Assembly: GCA_964544345.1 (NCBI GenBank)
Contig: CAZJBT010000018.1
Span: forward strand, 1-21,936
Origin: CAKTOF01 sp964544345
GTDB taxonomy: Bacteria; Bacillota; Clostridia; Oscillospirales; Oscillospiraceae
DNA length: 21,936 nt
Reading direction: 5' to 3'
The notes under the pieces were generated by a model. It searched no databases. It was not told where the DNA came from and saw only the letters and a list, made by a program, of their open reading frames with translations. The translations under genes and the position numbers were made by a program. This document shows, in pieces, positions 1 to 5,957 of this stretch (the stretch's first letter is position 1; the number at the start of each line of letters is the position of its first letter).

Positions 1-232
1 TTCTCCGGCGACCTGTGCGTCGGAGAAAACACCGCTCGGCCTGGAAACGTGCGCCGTGTCCGCTATCAGCGGACATGGCGTGCGCTGCGGCAGGCCGCAA
101 TCCTCCTGTCAAAGAACGCCACAGGCGTTCTTTGACAGTCTCAGCGCCGGAAGAAGCATAGCTTCTTCCGGCGCTTCAGCTTGCCCCAAAAACCTCGTAG
201 CGTTTCACCAATGTCTTTCGGTGCCGGCTGCG
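1..232. repeat. Run of adjacent hairpins, no gene
   Basis: No convincing coding sequence lies here. The stretch is packed with inverted repeats. Positions 1-10 pair with 18-27. Positions 48-64 pair with 68-84 (17 pairs including G-T wobbles, loop ATC). Positions 86-91 pair with 94-99. CTGTCAAAGAACGCC at 106-120 pairs perfectly with 124-138 (loop ACA). AGCGCCGGAAGAAGC at 143-157 pairs perfectly with 161-175 (loop ATA). Two 15-bp perfect stems with 3-nt loops, four bases apart, are far beyond chance. It lies downstream of the anti-sigma gene and may act as a transcription end, a transcript-stabilising 3' structure, or an intergenic hairpin repeat element. The array may continue left of the window. 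Confidence 0.75.
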
Positions 233-1270
233 TTATTCCAGCGGCACCCGCACGCCCTCAATGAGGAGCGCTGCCGCGTTCGACAGATCCTGCGGCGCTT
301 CAAAGACGAAGCCGTAGGTATAATGGATCTCGCCGGTCTCATCGTTGCCGGCTGCGAAGCTGCGAAACACGCCGTCATAGGTCGTCCCATCCGCCAGCTC
401 CAGCGCGATCCGCTCAAGGTATACGCTGTCGTCGGCCAGTGTCAGAGCGCCGCCGAATCCACACAGTGAGATCGACACTGGATGGAATGCCGCACTGTCA
501 AAGAGCGCCGGATCGAACGCGACCGTGTCCGGCTTGTCAAGCGGCAGATCGAACGTGAAGCGCCAGGTGCCCGGTACCTCTGCTTTGGCCGTGCCGTCAA
601 AGAGCCTGCGCATATTCTCCTCGCCGATGTTGGCGAAATCCGTCAGCTCCAGCGTGGCGCGGGAGCCGGACAGGTCGCCTTCAAATTCGTACATCAGCAT
701 GATGGAGTAAGTACTGTCGTCGTTGTAAATGGCGACGCTGCTGCCGCCGCCGGAGACGTGCATGTCCGGGTCAAATTCCAAATGCTGTACGACAAAGCCG
801 AGGTCGTCCGCGCTGCAGTCGAATTCAGTGCCCTCGGGATAGGCGACGTTCAGCGTGAGGTAGATGACCGAGAGCTGGTCTGTGGCGAAGCCCATAATGG
901 ACTCGAGCGTCACAGCGGAGCCGTTGTCCGTGCTCTGCAGGCCGACCGCCGACTCCGCCTCGCTGAGGATGGCGGCGGAGGTCTCGTCGATGACCTGCGG
1001 ATGATTGCCGTTGCTGAGCGGCCCGGCCTCCATCAGCTCGCGGCTCCCGGCGTGCGATGCTAGATAGACGGCACCGGCAGTGATGCTCAGCGCGGCCAGC
1101 ACTGCGGCTGCAGTGAGGAAAGCCCTTGCTCGTCTGCTCAGCTTCTTTTTCGGTTGGATTTTATCCATGGCCTGTTCCCTGATCCTTTCTATGACGGCGG
1201 GGTCGACGGGCGCATATGCGGGCGTGTCCGGATCAGTCTCCGCGATCCAGTCGCTGAATGCTATTTTCAT
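233..1270 (-). CDS. Membrane anti-sigma-like protein (DUF4179-type)
   Basis: A protein of 345 residues with a cytoplasmic N-terminus of about 48 residues, a basic stretch (KKKLSRRAR), one transmembrane helix at about residues 50-71, and a large extracytoplasmic part without recognised catalytic motifs. This is the usual shape of the membrane partner of clostridial ECF sigma factors, which holds the sigma factor inactive until an external signal arrives. The start overlaps the 3' end of the sigma gene by 38 bp and is preceded by AAAGGGG, so the two are co-translated as a pair. Assignment to the DUF4179 family is by architecture and position rather than a clear motif. The stimulus cannot be told from sequence. 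Confidence 0.7.
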   Translation of the reverse strand: MKIAFSDWIAETDPDTPAYAPVDPAVIERIREQAMDKIQPKKKLSRRARAFLTAAAVLAALSITAGAVYLASHAGSRELMEAGPLSNGNHPQVIDETSAAILSEAESAVGLQSTDNGSAVTLESIMGFATDQLSVIYLTLNVAYPEGTEFDCSADDLGFVVQHLEFDPDMHVSGGGSSVAIYNDDSTYSIMLMYEFEGDLSGSRATLELTDFANIGEENMRRLFDGTAKAEVPGTWRFTFDLPLDKPDTVAFDPALFDSAAFHPVSISLCGFGGALTLADDSVYLERIALELADGTTYDGVFRSFAAGNDETGEIHYTYGFVFEAPQDLSNAAALLIEGVRVPLE

Positions 1271-1805
1271 CGCTCAAACCCCTTTCGGTTAAGAATTGTT
1301 TCAGCTTCTGCCTGCCGCGGCAGAGGCGTGCTTTGACGGCAGCGACGCTCAAGCCTGTCCGCCTGGCGATCTCCGCGGTGCTCTCGCACAGGTCGTAGTA
1401 GCGGAGAAAGATCTCCCGATCCGGCTCGCCGAGCGACTTGAGCGACGCGTGGACAAGCGCGGCTCGCTCCTGCTGAGCCAGCGTCTCCCACAGCGGGCTG
1501 TTGAGAGAGAGAAAGTCCTCGTCCAGCGGCAGCAGCGGCGTGATGCGCCGCAGGCGGTCGACGGCCTTGTTGCGTGCGAGGGCGCCGAGCCAGCTTTTGA
1601 GGCAATCCGTACGGACGCAGTCTGGACGCTGCCAGAGCGCGACAAAGACGTCGCTTACGATCTCCTCCAGATCCTCCTGCGTAAGCTGACCGCACGCGCG
1701 GTTGCGCACCACAGTGAACACATACGCGCCGTAGCGCGCAATGATCTGTTCGAGCGCGTCCGTGCTGCCGCGGCGCAGCGCTTCCAACAGCTCCGCTTCC
1801 TCCAT
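1233..1805 (-). CDS. ECF-type RNA polymerase sigma factor
   Basis: A 190-residue sigma-70-family protein with only regions 2 and 4, as in extracytoplasmic-function sigma factors. Region 2 covers about residues 17-85 (EQIIARYGAYVFTVVRNR, then DLEEIVSDVFVALWQR). Region 4 covers about residues 118-170, with a helix-turn-helix (STAEIARRTGLSVAAVKARL) followed by CRGRQKLKQFL. The ATG at 1805 has a strong site, GGAGGTGAG, three bases upstream. The 3' end overlaps the membrane anti-sigma gene by 38 bp. A TGTAACC-N16-CGATTA element lies 40-70 bp upstream, which would fit autoregulation. The genes it controls are unknown, and nothing ties it to the catabolic cluster to the right. Confidence 0.93.
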   Translation of the reverse strand: MEEAELLEALRRGSTDALEQIIARYGAYVFTVVRNRACGQLTQEDLEEIVSDVFVALWQRPDCVRTDCLKSWLGALARNKAVDRLRRITPLLPLDEDFLSLNSPLWETLAQQERAALVHASLKSLGEPDREIFLRYYDLCESTAEIARRTGLSVAAVKARLCRGRQKLKQFLTERGLSDENSIQRLDRGD

Positions 1806-1844
1806 GTGCTCACCTCCAGATCTGTTTGACAGCCGTCACCCTGA

Positions 1845-1873
1845 TAATCGCACGTTACGTCGGTTTGGTTACA
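1845..1873 (-). promoter_or_regulatory. Candidate ECF-type promoter of the sigma gene
   Basis: On the minus strand TGTAACC (1873-1867) and CGATTA (1850-1845) are separated by 16 bases. This resembles Gram-positive ECF promoters, which have an AAC-containing -35 element and a CG-starting -10 element about 16 bases apart. It sits 40-70 bp before the sigma gene start. No good sigma-A promoter was seen there. Autoregulation is inference. Confidence 0.35.
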
Positions 1874-1891
1874 GGAACAGACGAGATTTTG

Positions 1892-1941
1892 AAAAAAACG
1901 CCGCGAAACGGTCGGCTGAAGCCGAACCGGTTCGCGGCGTT
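1892..1941 (-). terminator. Rho-independent terminator
   Basis: On the minus strand, AACGCCGCGAA (1897-1907) pairs with TTCGCGGCGTT (1931-1941). Further pairing lies inside around GTCGGC/GCCGA. A run of T on the minus strand (A at 1892-1898) follows the hairpin. It ends transcripts from the FakA-domain gene before the sigma gene. Confidence 0.75.
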
Positions 1942-1988
1942 TGCGGTCAGGGAAGGAGAACCGCCCGACGGCGGCACCTCCATTGAGT

Positions 1989-2023
1989 TTGGCATATGCC
2001 GTGCTGCTGCTTGGCATATGCCG
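1989..2023. repeat. Twin copies of TTGGCATATGCCG, 22-bp period
   Basis: TTGGCATATGCCG occurs at 1989-2001 and again at 2011-2023. Each copy contains the perfect palindrome GGCATATGCC. The 22-bp period is close to two helical turns. The pair lies just after the stop of the FakA-domain gene and before its terminator. It could be a tandem protein-binding site or, because each half is self-complementary, a 10-bp RNA stem with a 12-nt loop. Confidence 0.7.
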
Positions 2024-2030
2024 GCTTGCT

Positions 2031-2279
2031 TCAACCGGTCAGTCCGGCAGCCTGGCGAGCCATGTTTTCCACTACGATATCATGGATGTCGCCGAGCGTG
2101 GCGCAGTAGGAGAGCACGTCCCACGGCTCGTTCGTGTGATAGTGGATCTTGATGAGCGTCTCGTCGCCGACTGCGAGCAGGCAGTCGCCGGGGATGGTCT
2201 GCAAAATATGGTCGTGGATCGCGTCTTCATCCAGGTCTTCGCCTTCGATGAGGAGCTGGGTGTCAAATTTGAATTCCAT
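2031..2279 (-). CDS. Free-standing FakA/DAK middle-domain protein
   Basis: An 82-residue protein. Its body closely follows the central domain of FakA (YloV), the ATP-binding subunit of fatty acid kinase: a GDCLLAVGDETLIKIHYHTN stretch (about residues 31-50, FakA family: GDS..VVGDDDLIKVHVHTN), then PWDVLSYCATLGDIHDI and VENM. The N-terminal DAK2 nucleotide-binding domain and C-terminal domain of FakA are absent, so it cannot be the kinase itself. It might bind a FakB-like lipid carrier or modulate a full-length FakA elsewhere, but its role is unknown. The ATG at 2279 is preceded by GGAGGAATGCACC. The gene is monocistronic, with its own extended -10 promoter upstream and a terminator downstream. 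Confidence 0.82.
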   Translation of the reverse strand: MEFKFDTQLLIEGEDLDEDAIHDHILQTIPGDCLLAVGDETLIKIHYHTNEPWDVLSYCATLGDIHDIVVENMARQAAGLTG

Positions 2280-2305
2280 GGTGCATTCCTCCGTTTCCTG
2301 CGCAC

Positions 2306-2334
2306 AGTATAGCACAAATGATGTGCAGTTTCCA
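2306..2334 (-). promoter_or_regulatory. Extended -10 promoter with dyad in the spacer
   Basis: On the minus strand TGGAAA (2334-2329), a 17-base spacer and TATACT (2311-2306), preceded by TGC, form a plausible sigma-A promoter for the FakA-domain gene. The spacer holds an inverted repeat, GCACA-AATGA-TGTGC (2312-2326), in a position where a bound repressor would block polymerase. Confidence 0.5.
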
Positions 2335-2338
2335 GTGC

Positions 2339-2376
2339 AAAAGCGCCCGTTCCACATCCGCGGAACGGGCGCTTTT
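2339..2376 (-). terminator. Terminator after thioredoxin reductase
   Basis: A perfect 15-bp stem (2339-2353 with 2362-2376), an 8-base loop, and terminal AAAA/TTTT on both sides, so it can work in both directions. It lies four bases beyond the thioredoxin reductase stop codon and closes the thioredoxin operon. Confidence 0.85.
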
Positions 2377-2379
2377 CAT

Positions 2380-3303
2380 TCAGGTCGATGCGGAGAGGTA
2401 TTCCTCCGCGCCCTGTGCGGCGATGGCGCCGTCGGCACAGGCGGTGACGACCTGGCGCACCTGCTTGGTACGCGCGTCGCCGACGGCAAATACGCCGGGG
2501 ACGCTGGTTTTTGTGTCCTCGCCTGCGATGAGGTAGCCGCCGTCGTCAAGCGCGGCCTGCCCGGCGAAAAGCGCCGTGTCGGGGACGCGGCCGACCGCGA
2601 CGAATACGCCGTCGACTGGCAGCGTGCGCTGTGCGCCGGTATTTACATCCTCTACCGTCAGGCCGGTCAGGCAGCCCGCCTGTTCAAGCGAGACGGGCTT
2701 TGCGTTCCAGACAAACTCCACATTGCCGGCATTTTTCAGCGGCTCGAGGTAGCTGCGCGAGGCGCGAAGCTGGTCACGGCGGTGGACGAGATAGACCTTT
2801 TTGCAGAGCTTGGCGAGCGTGAGCGCGTCGCCGGCCGCGGTGTTGCCGCCGCCGACGACCGCGACGGCCTTTTCGCGGTAGAACATCCCGTCGCAGGTCG
2901 CGCAGTATGAGACGCCGCGTCCGCGAAGCGCGTCCTCCCCGGGCAGACCGAGCGGGCGAGGGCCGGCTCCGGTGGCGAGGATGACGGCGCCGGCCTCCAC
3001 CGAGCCGCTGGTCGTTTCGATCCGCTTCGGGTGGCCCTTCAGGTCGACAGCGGTGGCCTCAGCGAATTCCGTGACCGCGCCGAAGCGCTCGGCGCCGCGC
3101 TGCATTTTCTCTGCCAGCTCGAAGCCGTCGACGCCCTCGTCGAAGCCGGGATAGTTGTCGATCAGCTCCGTCGTCGCCATCTGACCGCCGGGCGAGAGCT
3201 TTTCGAGCACGAGCGTCGACAGCCCGGCGCGCGCGCAATAAAGCGCGGCGGTGTAGCCGCCTGGGCCGCCGCCGAGAATGACCACGTCATAATAGCGTTC
3301 CAT
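2380..3303 (-). CDS. trxB: Thioredoxin reductase (NADPH, FAD)
   Basis: A low-molecular-weight thioredoxin reductase that moves electrons from NADPH through FAD and a redox disulfide to thioredoxin. The 307 residues match the family length. Visible motifs are the FAD-binding GGGPGG near residue 11, PGGQM at 38-42, the active-site CATCDG at 134-139, the NADPH-binding GGGNTA near 150, and the C-terminal FAD motif GVFAVGDAR. The start at 3303 has GGGAGGG upstream. It is the last gene of a three-gene operon after two thioredoxin genes, with 14 bases to the preceding stop, so reductase and substrates are made together. A strong terminator follows. Confidence 0.95.
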   Translation of the reverse strand: MERYYDVVILGGGPGGYTAALYCARAGLSTLVLEKLSPGGQMATTELIDNYPGFDEGVDGFELAEKMQRGAERFGAVTEFAEATAVDLKGHPKRIETTSGSVEAGAVILATGAGPRPLGLPGEDALRGRGVSYCATCDGMFYREKAVAVVGGGNTAAGDALTLAKLCKKVYLVHRRDQLRASRSYLEPLKNAGNVEFVWNAKPVSLEQAGCLTGLTVEDVNTGAQRTLPVDGVFVAVGRVPDTALFAGQAALDDGGYLIAGEDTKTSVPGVFAVGDARTKQVRQVVTACADGAIAAQGAEEYLSAST

Positions 3304-3317
3304 GCCAGACCCTCCCG

Positions 3318-3638
3318 TCAGAGCTGCTCGTCCATCCAGGCCTCGATCTGCGCCTGGGAGGACGGTGCGACCAGCTTTTCTCCCGGCTCGCCGTTCTGAA
3401 ACAGGAACAGCGCCGGGATGGTCTCGACGCTGAACTGCGCAGCCAGCTCCGGCTGTTCGTCGACGTCGATCTTAGCGATCACGACTTGGCCGTCAAGATT
3501 GTCCGCCATGCGGTCAAGTACCGGTGCGATACGCCGGCAGTAGACGCACCAAGGCGCCCAGAAATCCACCAGCACGGGCAGGTCGGAGACGACGATCTCC
3601 TCGTTGAAATTTTCTTTTGTAATTGTTTTGATGGACAT
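3318..3638 (-). CDS. Thioredoxin with atypical CVYC active site
   Basis: A 106-residue thioredoxin-fold protein with PVLVDFWAPW before the active site, the cis-proline motif TIPALFLF, and the usual alpha/beta pattern. The redox motif is C31-V-Y-C34 rather than CGPC. The dipeptide between the cysteines sets redox potential and partner choice, so this protein probably serves a different partner from the CGPC thioredoxin encoded just upstream. The ATG at 3638 is preceded by AAAGGAGGG. The reading frame extends further upstream, but that part overlaps the neighbouring thioredoxin gene and lacks homology. It is encoded between trxA and the reductase gene in one operon. General disulfide reduction is expected; the specific substrate is unknown. 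Confidence 0.92.
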   Translation of the reverse strand: MSIKTITKENFNEEIVVSDLPVLVDFWAPWCVYCRRIAPVLDRMADNLDGQVVIAKIDVDEQPELAAQFSVETIPALFLFQNGEPGEKLVAPSSQAQIEAWMDEQL

Positions 3639-3660
3639 GATAGCCCTCCTTTGCTGCTTT

Positions 3661-3978
3661 TCAGATCTCCGCTTGTGCAAGCAGTGCCTCGATCTGCCGT
3701 TTTGGCACTGCGCCGACCGAACGCGCCGCGACCTGCCCATCCCGGAACACGAGAAGGGTCGGGATGCTGGAGACGCCGAACTGCGCGGCCAGCTCCGGCT
3801 GTTCGTCCACATTGACCTTGCCGATGAGCAGGGAGGGACGCTCTGCCGCGATCTGGTCGAGCAACGGCGCAATTTGGCGGCACGGGCCGCACCAGGAAGC
3901 CCAGAAATCCACCAGGACTGGGGTGGAAGATGCGGTCACTGCGGCCAGATTGTCGGTTGTGATCGAAATGATTGCCAT
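3661..3978 (-). CDS. trxA: Canonical thioredoxin (CGPC)
   Basis: A 105-residue thioredoxin with the standard active site WASWCGPC (cysteines 30 and 33), PVLVDFWA before it, DVDEQ-type strand (NVDEQPELAAQFGV) and the cis-proline motif SIPTLLVF. It reduces protein disulfides in the cytoplasm and is recharged by the reductase encoded two genes downstream. It shares the segment DEQPELAAQF exactly with the CVYC paralogue, pointing to duplication. It is the first gene of the operon, with AAGGAG ahead of the ATG at 3978 and an extended -10 promoter about 30 bp upstream. The gap to the next gene is 22 bp. Confidence 0.95.
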   Translation of the reverse strand: MAIISITTDNLAAVTASSTPVLVDFWASWCGPCRQIAPLLDQIAAERPSLLIGKVNVDEQPELAAQFGVSSIPTLLVFRDGQVAARSVGAVPKRQIEALLAQAEI

Positions 3979-4009
3979 GTCAGGGAACTCCTTTTTTCAG
4001 TTTGACTCT

Positions 4010-4020
4010 AGTATAACACA
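4010..4020 (-). promoter_or_regulatory. Extended -10 promoter of the thioredoxin operon
   Basis: Minus strand TGTGTTATACT gives a TATACT -10 box preceded by TGT, about 32 bp before the trxA start. No good -35 box is present at 16-18 bases, as is common for extended -10 promoters. Confidence 0.5.
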
Positions 4021-4058
4021 AAAAGCGAAAATGGTATACCGTGTCCATGGGATCGCGC

Positions 4059-4098
4059 AAAAAAGCGCCGCGCTTCGCGGATGGGCGAAGCGCGGCGC
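4059..4098 (-). terminator. Terminator at end of beta-helix genes
   Basis: A perfect 14-bp GC-rich stem (4065-4078 with 4085-4098, loop GGATGG). On the minus strand six T follow (A at 4059-4064). It lies 9 bases beyond the stop of the last beta-helix gene and marks the end of the catabolic-type cluster. Confidence 0.9.
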
Positions 4099-4106
4099 GG
4101 ATGGAA

Positions 4107-5930
4107 TCAGGCGATGGTCAGCACGATCTTGCCGGTGTAGGAGCCGGACTGAACGGCGGTGGGGACGCCGTCGATGGTCATGACGAGCGTCTTGCCCTCG
4201 GGCGCGGTGAGCACGGCGCCTTCGGCAAGGGTGAGCGAGGTGAGATAGCTCGTACCGGTGACGATCCAGGCGCTCTTTTCATCGAGCGTGACGACGACGC
4301 CGTTGTTGACGGTCGGCGCAGGGGTCTGCGTGACATTCGACAGCTCGAGCCGGTTGATCGGCTCGATGACGTACAGACCCTCGCGGTAGGTCTGCATCGC
4401 GGACGAGACGACGCCCTCGAGCTGCACGTTCTTCAGGAACAGGCCGAGGTTTTTCGCACCCTGCAGATCGTCCCTGTGGCGGGGATTGGCCTGCGGCCGG
4501 TTGGCGTGTCCGCCGTGACCCAGCGGATCAGCCGGCTCGCCGAAGCCGTCCATACGGATGGCGCCGATGTTGCGGTACATGAAGTAGCCCGCGTCGCCCT
4601 TGACGCCGTTGAGATTGGCGCGCAGCTCGGTGGTGGAGTTCAAAAAGTCGCCCTTGAGTGAGCAGTTCGAGATATGCATCACGACGTCCTCGGTGTCCGA
4701 CACAGCGGCGAGGTCGCGACCCTCGACGTATTCGTCCTTGACGCCGACCGGGACAAAGTAGTTGTCGGTACACATATCCGTTTCGTCATTGTCCATGAGC
4801 TGGAGGATGACGCCATTGCCCGGTTCCATCGTGACATTGTCGATCTCATAGGTCGAGGCCGAGCCCTTCGAGCAGATGGTCGACTTGCCGGTCTTGAAAG
4901 CGGAGTCCTTCAGAGTGATAACAGAATTGTCGTCCTTGTGGACCATGACGCCGAAGCGGCGTCCCTCGATCAGAGAACCGTTGATGATGGCTGCGCGGCC
5001 GATGCCCTCCTCGCCCATGATGAGGATCGGATAGCCGTTGATCCGGCAGTGTGTATGGTCATAGGTGACGGTGTTGTCGCCGATGCAGAACGCGCCGTAG
5101 CCGTGGCTGCGCGGGCCGGTCAGCTCCATATAGCAGTCCTTCATGACCATGTGGACGTCGCCGCCGCCGTCGATCGAGCTGATGGCCCAGCCATTTGAGC
5201 GCAGCTCGCAGTTCTCGTAGGTGACCTGGCCGTGGTCGGTGAGCTGCACGAGGCGGTTGGTGCCGGTGAAGCCGACCATCCAGGAGAAGGTGTCGACCTT
5301 GTCGCTGTCCGGGCTCATGTTGATGAGCTTGGAGTCCTTGACGAGCACCTTGCTCTCACCGCCGACGTGGACGGCGCAGCGGGTAACGCCTGCAAGGTTG
5401 AACTCACAGTCCTGGATCGTGACGTTGGCGTTGTCGATCGCGGTGACGGCCGCGCCCGCGCCGACGAAGTCACAGGAGGCGAAGCCCTCCATATCGAACT
5501 GCGCGCCGGTGATCTCGTAGGTCGAGTCGCCCTCGATGATGACGCCGTTCTGCTCGCCCTTGGTCGTCGCCATGTAGGTGCCGGTCATTTTTTCCCCGTC
5601 ATAGCTGCCGTCCTGGAGCAAAATGGTGGCGCTTTTGGCTTCATCGACCGCGTTGTCTCGGATGACGAGCGCCGGGTTCATCGGCGTGTGGATCTGTGCC
5701 ATCGAGCGCAGGCCGTGCGGCGTCATATCGTAGATATCTGTGAGCATCAGGCGGATGTCGCCCTTATAATAGCCCGGGACGATCTCGGCGCCGACGCCGT
5801 TGATGGTCATTGTGACCTGCTTGCCCTCGGGCGCAGTGATCGCACCGCCCTCTTTGAAGTTGAGAACGTAGAGTTCCAGATCTTTTTTGACCTCCCATAC
5901 GAGGCCGGGTTCAATCGTTTTGCTGATCAT
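4107..5930 (-). CDS. Beta-helix protein without signal peptide (copy 2)
   Basis: A 607-residue protein built of short repeating strand-turn units rich in N, G, D and V, typical of right-handed parallel beta-helices. Turn residues such as DCEF, NCEL, DCYM, HCRI and NCSL form a recurring cysteine position. N- and C-terminal modules resemble each other: APEGKQVTMTINGV at about residues 33-46 and APEGKTLVMTIDGV near the C-terminus, each followed by GxYxGxIxLT. No signal peptide, membrane helix or cell-wall anchor is visible, so it should stay in the cytoplasm unless exported unusually. It is a tandem paralogue of the gene 27 bp upstream. AGGAGGAAC precedes the ATG. No catalytic family is recognised; a sugar- or substrate-binding or lyase-type role is possible but unproven. 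Confidence 0.85.
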   Translation of the reverse strand: MISKTIEPGLVWEVKKDLELYVLNFKEGGAITAPEGKQVTMTINGVGAEIVPGYYKGDIRLMLTDIYDMTPHGLRSMAQIHTPMNPALVIRDNAVDEAKSATILLQDGSYDGEKMTGTYMATTKGEQNGVIIEGDSTYEITGAQFDMEGFASCDFVGAGAAVTAIDNANVTIQDCEFNLAGVTRCAVHVGGESKVLVKDSKLINMSPDSDKVDTFSWMVGFTGTNRLVQLTDHGQVTYENCELRSNGWAISSIDGGGDVHMVMKDCYMELTGPRSHGYGAFCIGDNTVTYDHTHCRINGYPILIMGEEGIGRAAIINGSLIEGRRFGVMVHKDDNSVITLKDSAFKTGKSTICSKGSASTYEIDNVTMEPGNGVILQLMDNDETDMCTDNYFVPVGVKDEYVEGRDLAAVSDTEDVVMHISNCSLKGDFLNSTTELRANLNGVKGDAGYFMYRNIGAIRMDGFGEPADPLGHGGHANRPQANPRHRDDLQGAKNLGLFLKNVQLEGVVSSAMQTYREGLYVIEPINRLELSNVTQTPAPTVNNGVVVTLDEKSAWIVTGTSYLTSLTLAEGAVLTAPEGKTLVMTIDGVPTAVQSGSYTGKIVLTIA

Positions 5931-5957
5931 GTGATTTTGTTCCTCCTGTGATGATGG

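Noticed and set aside
1..175. CRISPR-like array
   Set aside because: The repeats are inverted and differ from each other. There are no uniform direct repeats or spacers and no cas genes.
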